From NCBI GenBank assembly GCA_019914995.1, contig CM034129.1, positions 5,097,725 through 5,161,724 on the forward strand: a DNA stretch of 64,000 nucleotides, in the 5' to 3' direction. The DNA is from Acanthochlamys bracteata. Lineage: Eukaryota > Streptophyta > Magnoliopsida > Pandanales > Velloziaceae. This document shows, one piece after another, positions 26,629-38,890 of this stretch. The number at the start of each line of letters is the position of its first letter. Position 1 is the stretch's first letter. The notes beneath the pieces are model-generated. The model had not been told where the DNA came from. It saw only the letters and a list, made by a program, of their open reading frames with translations, and did not search any database. A program made the translations under genes and the position numbers.

Positions 26629-26982
26629 TTAAAATGCTACATTAATAATTGAGTCCTTACCTGGAGATGGAAAGGATGATGCAATAAAATTGAATAATAG
26701 TCCGGTACACTTGTGCCTAGTCCATATTCCACAGAGCATAAAAATCAAATTCAAAACTTGAACATTCACTTCACGGGCTTCTTGTTTTCCGAATATCCCT
26801 AAAGGTATTCCCCTGAAAAGAACATCGACACAGTCCTCACGTAAGGCGGGAAGAAAGACTCCGCTATTGGACCTAAACAAAAGGCAACTTGCGTGGTTCA
26901 TCCAGCACAATCTTGATCTTAGAAGTACATTTTCAACAATGCAAACGACAACAAATACAAGCAACTGAGTCAAATAACGCAC
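26629..26982 (-). other. Unrecognised open frame of 117 codons
   Basis: A single open frame on the minus strand holds a hydrophobic N-terminal segment and a CAG/GTAAGG donor-like site near its end, so it could be one exon of an unknown gene or a gene relic. The codon use is unremarkable. Neighbouring frames also show protein-like pieces broken by stops, which points towards a decayed pseudogene. I recognise no family. Confidence 0.2.
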
Positions 26983-28596
26983 ATGAACAATATCCTTCCA
27001 TTTTGGATTTTGTTTTCTCTTTCAATGATTTAAGATTCTGCCCAACCTAGATGCGCTAAACGTTATGGTATATTCTTTAGAAGAACAACTCGAAAGCAGC
27101 GCAGGAGTATCAAATGCATAGCTCGTAGAAGAAGGGCAGGCATTCTTGGGCATCTTCAGTACAAACTAGGCTTTCACTTCCCTGGCTAATGCATCCCTAC
27201 AATAGAAGATATCAAGATCAGAAGCAAGGCCTACACACTAGTCTTGCCTGCCACTATGTTTCCATCGTGATTCTATACTCGGAGTTCTTGAGAGGAAATG
27301 CCACTGACGATTTTCTTGCAATTTCCAATAACACATCTTTGATCATCTTGCCTTGATGAGATGGAGATTGTTATGTTAAATCCATCTACAGAATGATGTC
27401 AAAGAAACCTGGTCCTGTGGTATCTGATTGTAAAGAAATCTGCAAAGTTTGTAATTTGACAGCTCAGAAAACTATCCATTAGAAAGAAAAAGCTCAGGAA
27501 ACTAGTAAACTTGAAGCATATGGTTATAATTATTCTAAAAAAGGCCCGCTAAATCAATGTGCTTTTTCAGTTAAGTTTCTTTCATCCAGCTTCGCTTATA
27601 ATATCTCTCTCTTTCATTTTAAGAAGTGGAAATTGTAGCCTGTAGCTTCTGCATGCCTGTATACCATGAAATTTGCTATGACAAAGCATTCGCATACGTA
27701 CCTCTAGAAGAGCGGTAGGAGGAGGCCTATGGTGTCATCGCAGGCAAGGCAAGCCTTGGCAATCTCCAGTTTGGCAAGCTGGTATCAAGCCCAATGTTCT
27801 CAAAATCTCTATTTAAATCTTAAAATCCTACGTAACGCAAGGAGGAGCTTATATGCACCTTATGCTCCATGGAGGAAGGAAGAAACTACCAATTGGACTG
27901 CCAGTGTCAGGGACAGCAGCTGGTCGTACAGGAAATGCACACTTATTGCTTAGGCAAAAGTTGACTGCACTGTATATACAACACAATCCGATAGCACTGT
28001 AAGGCAACCAATAAATTCTTTAGTTCCGTCTGGCAAAAGAATGAAGGAATTAAACAAAAGAGAAAGGGGTGACAACACTTACTAGAGGAACGAAGCATAA
28101 GGTGCACTTTGAATAGTAATAGAAGCAGCATCATCATTATCCTCCCTGTAACTGTTTCAACCAGAGCGTTTTAGGTGGGTGGAAGAAACAAACCATAATT
28201 TTCTTATGCCGGAGCTAAGACATGCTTACAAACTACTTGGATTGATAATGGCCTTGGACAACTTTGAATTAAAGCAGAAAATCTATCAAAGCAGCATATA
28301 GTTGCAGACATCCAACGTTCCTTTTGGATAAAGTTTCCTTCAACACTTCAATCTTCAGATAATACAAAATGAGTTCCCTTACTAACGTAGTATAAACTAC
28401 TGCCGTTAGGACAAGCAAAGAAACTCAGTTTGTATTATTACTGCCGAAACATGCTGAATTGGACTAACACTCCATCTAAAAAGAAAAGTTTGCACTGTTC
28501 ATTACAGGCGCTTCGGATACAAAACTTCCCCAGCAAACTTCCTTACAAACAAGATAACTATATCTTATAAAAATCTGAAAAAGTGCTCATAATAAC

Positions 28597-30135
28597 TTAT
28601 GAAGATTTGGTCACATCTTGACCAGGTGGCAGCAAATCCTCCTTGGGCAACAAATACGGCAGAAGATGTCGAGGAACAAAGGCCGCCAAAACCAAGCAAA
28701 GAAGAGCTGCAAAAACGATCCACCATGCCTTGTAGGGTATACCGAGTGCCAATTGGTCACAAACTGAAAGCAAGTGGAAGCCTCATTATAAAGAACTACC
28801 ATTAACATAGAGAAGATTTACAATGAAAAAATTGAAGGAAGAATCATTGCCAGCATGTCATAGGCATATTCGCATACAGACTTAGAGCATATATGTGAGA
28901 GCGATGAGGAAGGACAACAAAATGTACAAGAGTACTGCATTGACAAGGTTAGAGTAAAGTAGTATCTCAGTGGAAACAGAATACATTTGTGAAATAAGAA
29001 ACAAAGAAAAGTATGCGCAAGAAAAATGAAGAATGCCCTACTTAACTATGAGAATTGGCATGGTAGATAGAAAGCTGGTTAACTCCCAATTTTTGCCATT
29101 TTAACAAGATGCCAATAATTAGCATAAAGTTGCTGCCACTCAAAAGATCATCCCAATTTGGCCAGAACAAAACCAAGTGAATATAATGTAGTGGAAACTT
29201 CTGCAGCAGGATCCTAATAATCTAATAAGAGACTTCATCCATTATAAGTCCTTCATGTATATCAATAACTACAGTTGGCAGCTTGGTATATCCTTAACAT
29301 CAAAATCTGATATCAAAAAGAACACGAACTCTTGCAAGTTAACCTTTTCCACATAAGTGTTATAGAACCAAAAGCCAGATTCATACCGATATTAAACATG
29401 ACAAACTCTCTTTCCTGGACATCTGGTATTGCAACCACCCCTTCAGGCTCTACAGTAACCACTACATGCATCTCCTTATCACCCAATTCCTGCATCAAAA
29501 AAGAATTTTTGTCAATATAATCAAAACCAAATTCTCAACTCATAAATTCAAAAATAAAAAATAAGAAAAAAAGCTTTTTTGATCATTCCAATGATCCTAA
29601 CAGCCAAACCTTCTTATTAGCCTGAAATATCAACTTCTCTGTGTTAAGCAACCTCCTACTCTGCCCTAACAAAACCTCCGGTGCTTCTATTACCAATTCT
29701 ACATTGAAAATAGCAGGTATCTAAAAAATTACAAAACATATATTAGACAAAAAAAAAGAACAAAAAAGAAAGAGTTTTTCAGTGGAGAAAACATCATACA
29801 GATGCTGGGTACGAGATCTTGACTTCATACCAAGTGCCATCTTTCAGTCCTTGCAGTTTATAAACCCTCCGCCCTGATCTCAGCGGCATTCTTTCCATTT
29901 CCAGCTCTTTTCCTACGCTCAAAACCCTAACACCTTCACTGAATCAAAAAAAAAAGAAAAAATAAAACAAAAATCCAAACACAACAACAGAATCGAATCA
30001 GAGAAAAATATTGATACAAACAAGATTGAAGAGAGAGATAGTAAAGTAGTGCTACTACCGGTTGATGTATTGGAGAGATTGAAAAAGGAATGACGAGAAC
30101 ATAAGGCTGAACACGGCGACAGCGACGGCAGACAT
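28597..30135 (-). CDS. Membrane protein of unknown function, 198 residues
   Basis: Five exons: 30135-30059, 29938-29800, 29720-29610, 29489-29387, 28763-28597. All are in phase, with GT-AG borders. The product starts with a hydrophobic segment (about residues 1-20, probably a signal peptide or anchor). A predicted soluble beta-rich part follows (27-143), with motifs such as GRRVYKLQGLKDGTWYEVK and ELVIEAPEVLLGQSRRLL. One strong transmembrane segment lies near the C terminus (157-175, WWIVFAALLCLVLAAFV), before a short PRHLLPYLLP tail. This layout suits a type I endomembrane protein with a small luminal domain. I do not recognise a named family. The even exon structure and clean frame argue for a real conserved gene. 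Confidence 0.85.
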
Positions 30136-30302
30136 CGTGAGATTGTTCGAGAAATTTAACCTAAAATTGTAAAAGAGATCGCCGGAATTTGCCGCTCGTC
30201 GGACTCTCCCTGTTTAGAAGTGTCTTCGTAATGGGCATCGATGGGTTGAGAACTAGCTAGGCCCTAATTAGGCATGAATAGCCCAACCACATTATAACGA
30301 AG

Positions 30303-30537
30303 CTTAGGGTGCCCCAAATTTATTTTTTTTTAAACTCACTTTTAATATAAAATATATAAAAATTAAAATAAAATTATTTTATTAATAAATTTTTTTTAAA
30401 AATTTACTATAATATTTTATTAATATATAATTTTATTTTTTATTAAATATTTTTAATTTTTAATTTGGTTTTTTCAAATGAGTTTTTAAAAAACTCATTT
30501 CACTAACTTTTTCATCAAAATAAACACGTCTTTAGCG
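30303..30537. repeat. Decayed copy of Tourist-like family A
   Basis: The internal words AAACTCACTTTTAATATAAA and ATATATAAAAATTAAAATAA match the copy at 33.8 kb almost base for base. The right end AAACACGTCTTTAG resembles the family TIR; the left TIR has decayed. Confidence 0.5.
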
Positions 30538-31288
30538 TCTAATCTATGATTTTATTTTATCTAAAAAGTTATATTTTATTTTTTTATTAAAAAATAACAA
30601 TAACAATAGCAAGATCAAAATTTTATTACATAAAATTTTTTTTATATCTTTTAAAATTTAAATAAATTTTATAAAATATTATATAAAATTTATTAAAAAA
30701 TATAAAATAAAAATTGATAAGCAATTTAGTACGACGTTGTGAAACTTGCTCTACATCGTACAAACTAAATATATATAAAGTTAAATCTAAAATAAATTTT
30801 GATAAATTAGATGTGAAAATAAAATTAAATATGTAAAATGTGAAACTCAAATTTAAAAAAAAAAAAAGCAAAATTCGGGCAGAAAATAGTCCTTTAATAA
30901 TCATATAGAATTTTTAAGCTCCTAGAGTTTGAAATCCTTCTGCATAAGTCGCTTCTATTTAAAAAAACATGAACCGGCATGCAATGGACCATTACACAAG
31001 CCCAACAACATCAAGAGTGTGTTCTTTTACGAACAGAAATAACTTTTGTTTATTAAAAAATCATTTTTAATTTATTTTTTATTATAAAAAGAATATAAAA
31101 AATATTTTAATTTATTTTTCAACATAAAAAAATACATCATCTTCAACTATACTATTTCTAACAACTCATTTTCAAAAATTTACTTCCAAAAAATTCACTT
31201 TCAAAACCGAAAAAATACAACGTAATTATCCAATTCTGTAGTTCCCATGATTTTAAACTATTTTATGCAACGCAGAGACGCAGAGCCC

Positions 31289-31521
31289 AAACGTTCACCT
31301 TCTCAATTTGAATTTTACTATAATGATTCAGAGCGCTTCTTTTTATTCTTACAATTTCAGTTTTTCTATTAAAAGAAAAAGTTTATTCAGTTTTATCTAT
31401 ACAAAACGTTCACCTTCTCAATTTGAATTTTACTATAATGATTCAGAGCGCTTCTTTTTATTCTTACAATTTCAGTTTTTCTATTAAAAGAAAAAGTTTA
31501 TTCAGTTTTATCTATACAAAA
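31289..31521. repeat. Perfect tandem duplication, two copies of 115 bp
   Basis: Bases 31,289-31,403 are repeated without any mismatch that I can see at 31,404-31,518, and the match runs on about three bases. The lack of divergence in non-coding AT-rich DNA implies a very recent duplication or an assembly artefact. Confidence 0.9.
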
Positions 31522-33613
31522 ATAATAATAAATATTTTTAACTTATCTTTATATAAGAATATAAAAAATTAACTTATTTTTAATAGTATAATTTATAATA
31601 ATTCAATTTGAATAACTCATTTTTAATTTAAAAAAAGACACTCTTAATTTAATCATTTGCTTTTGTTATAAATATTTTACAAGAGAACTTTGTTTAACCG
31701 CAGCTTGAGCTTGCCAAAGATATTTAAAAGTGATTATTAAAAAAATTTCTTAAATATTAATATTTTATTTTATTATAAAAAACAAAATTTATTTTTAATT
31801 AATAATAAAATTTTATGATGTAAATTTTTTTATATTTTTTAAATTTTTAAATAAATTAAACTTTTAAAAAAAAGTTTTCAAAAAGTTGAGAAAAACTTAA
31901 CCAAACACTCCATTAAATTTGTCTTGCGGTAGAAATCATATTCAATGAAGCTACCGTTGGAAGCCGTCAAATTAGTTATTTCTTCTATTTGATAAACTGA
32001 TACCAACGGCAATCTAAACCATCCCACCCGATTGCACCCGTTTCCCATTGCTTATCAAAAAAATAAATTTTTATTTTTAATATATATTTTATAAATATAT
32101 ATAAGAATTTTATTTAAAAATTTAAAAAATATAAAAAAATTTTACGTAATAAAATTTTTTTATTATATATGTTTAATTTTTTTGAAAATAAATAAATCAA
32201 ATTTATTTCTAAAATAAAAATAAAAATATTTTATATTTAAAAAATTATTTTATAATTACTTTCAAATATTGGTTATAGATTTTTGAGAATGCTCTTACGG
32301 TCTTACCCAAAAGCTAGGTGGCAAATGCTGCTGCTAAGCTTGAACGCCAGAAAAGTTCAAATCTTTGCTGCTGATCCTTTGTTAGTTGGCCTTCTTCTTC
32401 CCAATTTCCAAACCACCACAGCGTCATTCATTAACATTTCACATACATACAGTTTTTCAATTATATAAAGTTATCTAAATATAAACAGACGAACAAATGA
32501 ACAAGAGAGGAAACTGAAAACAACACAAGGCACACCGCTGGAGTCTTCCTAGGAGATGAGAAAACTAGAACGTAGCACGAAAACAAATTATCTCACCGAA
32601 ACTCATAGATGACCGTTGATAAAGAACAGAGACCGCGCCATGTGGGACATGCCATCGCCAAGTCACACTCTGTTTTTCATTTTTCCACGTTGGTGATTGT
32701 GAAATTTGGGATTTAATTTGCTGATAAGCGTTAACTCTCTCGATTGTTTATGCTTGTGATTGCATTCATAGGACTTCAAACATTATTGTCATGGAATTGT
32801 TTTTGTTTATCCGATGAGATTGTTTTCTGCGTTTGTGTATCAGTTATTTCCAGTGCTTCTTGTACAATCTACATGTAATTTCTAGCAATTAATACATTGC
32901 AAAGTTTAATCAACTGTTAAATAATAATGTAGCTTTAATTAGGAAAATGAAGAATTAGTGATAATGATTTGATTAGTGGGGTGGGTTTCCTTTTTTATTT
33001 TGTAACTACTTTTTTCCTTCCATGTTTCGTTATAATTGGACGAATTCCAACTTCTTCTTTTTCAAATTCCGAACCGTCTCGTTGACGGAGTTCTCAACGA
33101 ACAGCACACCGCCAATACACGTTTTCTTCGGTCAAATATTTTCTTAATCAAAGATGAAAAAGTTAAATATTTTCGTATTACATAACAAAAATAAAAACAG
33201 TAAGTGAAAATTTTCTGAGGATAATTAGGCGAGGATTTTTCTGCAAGTCCGAATTGGAGACTTTAAAATGTCAGGTTTGGTGGTTTTTTCTTTCTGGGTT
33301 TAGAAAAATTTAGAACTTTAGGTTAGAAATCATTGAGCGTGAGTGATTAATTTTGTTACTTTAAACAAACGAAAGGTTGTTAAACTAATTAACTTAACTC
33401 CGTTTCATTTAAATCATTTTAACGCCCAAGTTCTTTAAATATTGTTCTTTTTTGTTTGTTTCTTCGAGAGACGGGAGACAGCAGCTTCGAAATTCAAAAA
33501 ATGAGATCGTTGGAGATGGAAATACACGCTGGAATGGAAATAACAGCACACAGCATTTTCAACTATTCATAGATTTGTAACCTAGCTTTTCTTTCCCTTT
33601 TGCGTATGCCTCA

Positions 33614-34123
33614 GCGCGTATCGTAACTCCACTTTCTTCCGCCAAATTTTGAGTTCCGAATAGTTCATATATTTCAATTACACAAAGAACTCAAAATTTT
33701 ACTTCCATATGCGGAACTTCAGTTCCAACTTTTTTATTTACATAGTTTTCGATACAACTATATTTTTTAATTTTTAAGACACTTTCAAAATCTATTGAAA
33801 CACAAATACGAAACTTTCACTTTGAACGTGTTTACCACCGTTCCAAACTCCACTTCCTTTAAACTCATTTTTAATATAAAATATATACAAAAATTAAAAT
33901 AATTTTTTTAAAAAAATTTAAATTTAAAACTTACTATAAATATATAATTAATATAAAATTTTTATTTTTTTAATTTTATTTTTATTTATTTCTTAAAAAC
34001 TCCACTTCACCCAAAAACTTCACTTCACCCCACTTGGTAAACATGCCTTTGTTTTCAAAAAACTCTATTTTCTATTTTTTATTTTCACGAAACTCAATTA
34101 CGGGCATTTGAAACACACACTTA
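33614..34123. mobile_element. MITE family B copy, split by a family A insertion
   Basis: Bases 33,614-33,823 and 34,048-34,123 together match the reverse complement of the intact copy at 52,641-52,942, for example GAATAGTTCATATATTTCAATTAC and CGAAACTCAATTACGGGCATTTGAAACAC. Without the 224-bp insert it measures about 286 bp, close to the roughly 300 bp of the other copy. Confidence 0.7.
33824..34047. mobile_element. Tourist-like MITE family A, nested in family B
   Basis: The left end GAACGTGTTTACCA and right end TGGTAAACATGCC form the terminal inverted repeat. TTT flanks both sides. The interior shares long words with the copies at 41.0 and 62.6 kb. It interrupts the family B element, so it inserted later. 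Confidence 0.75.
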
Positions 34124-35511
34124 GTTATAAAAAAAAAAACTTAGATTTGAATGGTGTTTACTTTAGAATTTTGCTGAACAAAACTAATTAGTGTGTTATC
34201 GAATACATTTCACCTCAAAAAATAACTTAAGCAAATTATAACTAAATGAACAAAATATTTTATAAAATATTTTAAAATTATTTAGTTATATATTTAGTTT
34301 ATTTTAATTTTCGTAATAATAATATAAATTTTGTGGAAGTGGACCACTCATATTTAAAAAATCATAAAATAGAATAATGAATCTAAATTATAAAGTTAGT
34401 TTAATAAATTTAGTAATAAAATTTTAAAGAAAATTTTGAACTTTAATATTATTGTTGTAATTTAATTTTGAAAAAATGTATCTCTTTCTTACTTTTTATA
34501 ATTCTTTCTATCTCAAATTTTTACAAATATAAATTAAAAATATTAGAGTTAGTAATTATATTAACAGATATTATCGATGTCTAAAAAGATTTTATAATTT
34601 TTATAATAAATATTGTATGACAATTAAAAAAATACACTCGCTATAATATTAAAACGATTGAGTCAAAAAGATTAATTTTAATTATTTTTCTAAATCTATA
34701 CTAAATTATCGAACCAATAATTATTCAAATCTATTAAAAAAATTGAATTGCTTATAAAATAAAGTTTTTTATAAAAATAATATTTGAAAATATTTTAAAT
34801 AATGAAATTTACTTTTATAATTTTAAAATATAAAATAATAAAAGCTTACTATATGTAAATTTCTTATACATTTAAATTTAAAATAAGTTATACAATATTA
34901 TAAAATATTTATTTAATAATATGAAATGAAAAATTAGATGAAATATAATTGGCAATTAAAACGTTACCTTGCTATGTCAAGCATGTAGATACCCATACCC
35001 TCACCAGGTTCATTGCCACGTTCGAATAGCCACATATAACTGGGGCCCGCACAAACCACTCGCTACATCAATTATAAAAAGCTAAATCACCTGTTTGGTG
35101 TTTTCATAAATACACTATAACATTCCCCAACTTTTCTCAACCTGTGCCATCCCACTACATAAGAAAAATCTCATGTTTCTGTTTTTTCTTTCACCACCAC
35201 TACCACACCGTCTTTACTTTTGCATCTTTTGGACTACCCTTCTACATTTTAATTTTTATAACAGTTCAAAAAATTACCAACAATGAAAAAAGAATTACCA
35301 TTTTGTATTTTATGAATTAAACATTATTAATTTAATTTTTGTAGTTTATTACATATCATAATCCGCTCACGCTGTCTTTCCTCTCTCTCTCGATAGTCTT
35401 TACTTCTCTCGTTCTGTCTACAAATAAAATTTTTCTTCTCAATTTTTTTTCCTTCTTCTACCGGCAGAAAAAATTCGAAGGAATCAATTGATCGATTTCT
35501 GACGCGGTGGT

Positions 35512-38500
35512 ATGGCGGCAGCGGTTGTACGGCGATCAACTGCAGCGGCTGCGGCGCTGTCGATGGGAAGGCAACGTTCGTTTCAGGTCTTAGCTATCCT
35601 CGCGCTTCTCTATATCTCCGCCGTTGTCTTCTTTGAGTTCCCCTTCGTTTCCCACAGCTTCACTTCTTCTTCTTCTTCGGCTTCTTCGACTTCTTCTGCC
35701 GCCGGTGCTGCCGTGTCTCGACCGCTTCCGCTCGATAGCGAACGTGATCTAGCGATCAATTCGGCGCCTCTACGTCCTACCAAGTTTCTTCAGGAAGCTT
35801 CTACTGCTCCTATCTCGAATCCTCGCCGTCGGTTTCGTCGCAAGCCTCCGATAATTTCCGGTCTTTCGTTCACTAACTCAACCCCGACGAATGGAACTTT
35901 CTCGGAACTGCATAATTCTGCTTTGCAAGCCTGGGATGTAGGCCAACGCGTGTTCGCGGAACTCCTCTCGCTTCCTTCGGAGTCGATTTCGAGTCAATCG
36001 AGAAACAGGACCGATGATAAATGCCCGCTATCGATCGCGTTGACCGGTGATGAATTTAATCAACGAGGTAGGGTTCTTGTTCTTCCCTGCGGACTCACGC
36101 TTGGGTCGCATATAACTGTTGTGGCACGGCCAACGCGTGCGCACGATGAGTATGACCCAAAGATTACAGTTTTGAGAGAAGGAGAGAATACGATCATGGT
36201 TTCGCAGTTCATAATGGAGTTGCAAGGTTTGAAGACGGTGGATGGAGAGGACCCTCCTCGAATACTGCACTTTAATCCGAGGCTTAAGGGTGATTGGAGT
36301 GGACGGCCGGTGATTGAGCAGAACACGTGTTACCGGCAGCAGTGGGGTAACCCGCAGCGTTGTGAGGGATGGCGGTCCCGCAGCGATGAAGAGACTGGTA
36401 AGCTTCACATGATGTATTTAACGTTAGTTAGGTAATTTGATAGATCGGTTACTGGCTTGCTTGTCCTCTATTAGAGGAAATGTTTTTCTTTGATTTCGTT
36501 TGAAATTCCTCTTGTTTTATTTGAATTTGAAAAGTTTGCTGCGTGGTCTTTTTTGTATTATCTTGTTTTCTTTTGTGTAGCTTCAACAGTATTCTTAGGT
36601 AAGTTTTTTGGTTGGGTCTGCTAGGTTCATATACAATGGTGTATTTCTAAAGCTATTTTTTATGCTTTATCAGCTCACCAGCTGTTTCGGAGCTCTATCA
36701 GAAGATTTTGAAAAAGTTATTAATTGCCTCTAACAACTCTATTTACTTGTCTGTTCGTCTTTGTAACTGTCTGAATGACAGTCTATTCCCTTTCTGGTTG
36801 AGATTTGGCTTTGATCTCGAAATTGTTCATATAGTTGATGGACTTGTGAAATGCGAAAAGTGGATTCGTGATGATAACGAGGGTTCAGAAGAGTCCAAGA
36901 CATCATGGTGGTTGAACCGTCTGATTGGGCGGACGAAGAAGGAGGTCTCTCTTCATTGGCCATATCCATTTGCTGAAAGCAAGTTGTTTGTTCTTACACT
37001 TAGTGCTGGGTTAGAAGGATACCATGTCAATGTTGATGGGAGGCATTTAACTTCATTCCCTTACCGAACAGTGAGTTTAACTTAAACTATCACCTTTCAC
37101 TATTTCATTTACAAGGAGAATCTGCTGGTGGTTATTTTCCAACATTTGGTCTTGTATGCAGGGATTTGTTCTTGAAGATGCTACCGGACTATTCTTGAAT
37201 GGTGATATTGACCTGCAATCTATATTTGCTGCTTCATTGCCCACTTCACATCCCAGTTTTGCCCCACAAAGGCATCTTGAGATGTCAGGTCAATGGAAGG
37301 CTCCACCTCTTCCAGATAGGCCCGTTGAACTGTTCATTGGCATCCTTTCTGCTGGCAATCACTTTGCTGAGCGTATGGCTGTTAGGAAATCTTGGATGAC
37401 TGCAATAAGAAAATCGCCTAATATGGTCGCTCGTTTCTTTGTGGCACTGGTAAATTTGAATACTTCATTGTGGCTAACTTGCAATATCATAGGTGGACTA
37501 CTTAATTTTCTAAAACTCCTGTCAATTGTGACCTTATTTTTGGATCAGCATGGGAGGAATGAAATCAATGTGGAGTTGAAGAAGGAGGCAGAATATTTTG
37601 GTGATATAGTTATAGTGCCTTATATGGATAGTTATGATCTCGTTGTTTTGAAGACTGTTGCTATCTGTGAATATGGGGTAAGTTTGACTCTACTGGATAC
37701 AAAACCTTTAATTAGCTTTTTAAATTTCAGAAATGGGTTATCATGATCTTTGGATTTTGTTGTCCTTGTGTGCAGGTTCATGTAGTCAATGCGAAGTATA
37801 TAATGAAGTGTGACGATGACACATTTGTTAAAGTGGATTCAGTGATGAAGGAAGTATATAAAGTACCAAGAGATAAAAGCATTTACGTAGGAAACATCAA
37901 TTACTACCACAAACCTTTGCGATATGGGAAATGGGCTGTAACATATGACGTATGTCTTCTACATATATTTATGCCTGCATTGTGTGTTACCTGTCATTTG
38001 TTTTCTTCCCACTGTAGAAAAAAATGTGTAATATATTAATATCTGTTTTAATCTGTTCTTGTTAATTCACTTTCCTGCATAGTTTTGTTAGAATCTTGGC
38101 ACCATCATGGACAACGTGAAGTACCTAGTACCAATTTTTCTTGGCACCATCTTATGGCACTAGGTCATGCAATACTTTAAGTAGGTGAAAAGTCAGCTAC
38201 TGACTTGATCCTCCTAGGATGGGTTTTTTTTTCTTTTTGTTCTTGTAATGCAGTACCAACTGAATTTTCACCAAAATGCTGTTGTTGTCCATTTGGGAAG
38301 TCCATAAAATTGTTTTATTTTTAGCATTTGATCTATACTTTCTAGCTCACTAGCTCTGCTCCTCTGATTGCAGGAATGGCCTGAAGAGGATTATCCTCCA
38401 TATGCAAATGGTCCAGGTTATGTAGTATCTTCTGACATTGCACAGTTTGTGGTATTGGAATTTGAGAGTCATAAGTTAAGGGTATGATAAATCTTCCTTT

Positions 38501-38890
38501 CATTCTTTTGCTTGCCCTAAATGGATATAGCTCAAGATATGTTTTCGATTGTTGCGATTTTGCCAGAATATGCTACTCTTGCTGCGAGTCTAAAATTTTA
38601 ATTATCAGTTACCATTGACCTATTTTTGATCTTTCACTTTTTTCCTCCTAAAATAGTTCCTTACATAAGTTGGTTCTCTGCAGCTATTTAAAATGGAAGA
38701 CGTGAGCATGGGCATGTGGGTGGAACAGTTCAATAATTCAAGACCAGTTGAATACATCCATAATGTTAAGTTCTGCCAGTTTGGATGCATAGATGAGTAT
38801 TACACTGCACACTACCAATCTCCAAGACAGATGTTATGTATGTGGGATAAATTGCAGATCGGAAGGCCACACTGCTGCAACATGAGATAA
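35512..38890 (+). CDS. Hydroxyproline O-galactosyltransferase, galectin + GT31 (GALT4/5/6 clade)
   Basis: Seven exons: 35512-36397, 36835-37070, 37162-37449, 37549-37677, 37776-37949, 38374-38481, 38684-38890. They give 675 residues, in phase throughout. A single transmembrane anchor (about 24-46) makes it a type II Golgi protein. A Ser/Ala-rich stem follows. A galectin domain starts near residue 188 and includes [20 protein letters not shown] and HVNVDGRH. The GT31 catalytic domain starts near 410 ([20 protein letters not shown]) and has the metal-binding DDD at 526-528 in [10 protein letters not shown] and [12 protein letters not shown] near the end. Plant proteins of this build add the first galactose to hydroxyproline of arabinogalactan proteins in the Golgi. 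The C-terminal half resembles Arabidopsis At1g27120 and its relatives GALT4-6; I cannot tell which is the orthologue. The 5' leader is strongly pyrimidine-rich. Confidence 0.95.

Larger units (their letters stand above)
22938..28596. other. Intergenic: CCR4 leader/promoter, candidate transposon, unassigned DNA
   Basis: The CCR4 leader and GA/CT-rich promoter occupy about 22,938-23,280. A candidate DNA transposon spans 23,319-25,902. From 26,000 to 26,630 the sequence is AT-rich. A 117-codon open frame lies at 26,629-26,982. The stretch 27,000-28,596 has near-genic base composition but only short open frames; its right end probably includes the 3' UTR of the next minus-strand gene. Confidence 0.5.
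30136..35511. other. Intergenic, AT-rich, repeat-dense
   Basis: The first 120 bp are the leader of the membrane-protein gene. The rest holds a decayed Tourist-like copy (30,303-30,537), a 115-bp perfect tandem duplication (31,289-31,521), AT-rich family C-like sequence (31,730-31,910 and 32,050-32,280), and the nested pair of MITEs at 33,614-34,123. The promoter and pyrimidine-rich leader of the galactosyltransferase lie at about 35,000-35,511. No other gene was seen. Confidence 0.6.

Noticed and set aside
36028..36408. Open frame antisense to the galactosyltransferase exon 1
   Set aside because: It mirrors coding DNA on the other strand and matches no protein family; the plus strand is clearly the gene.
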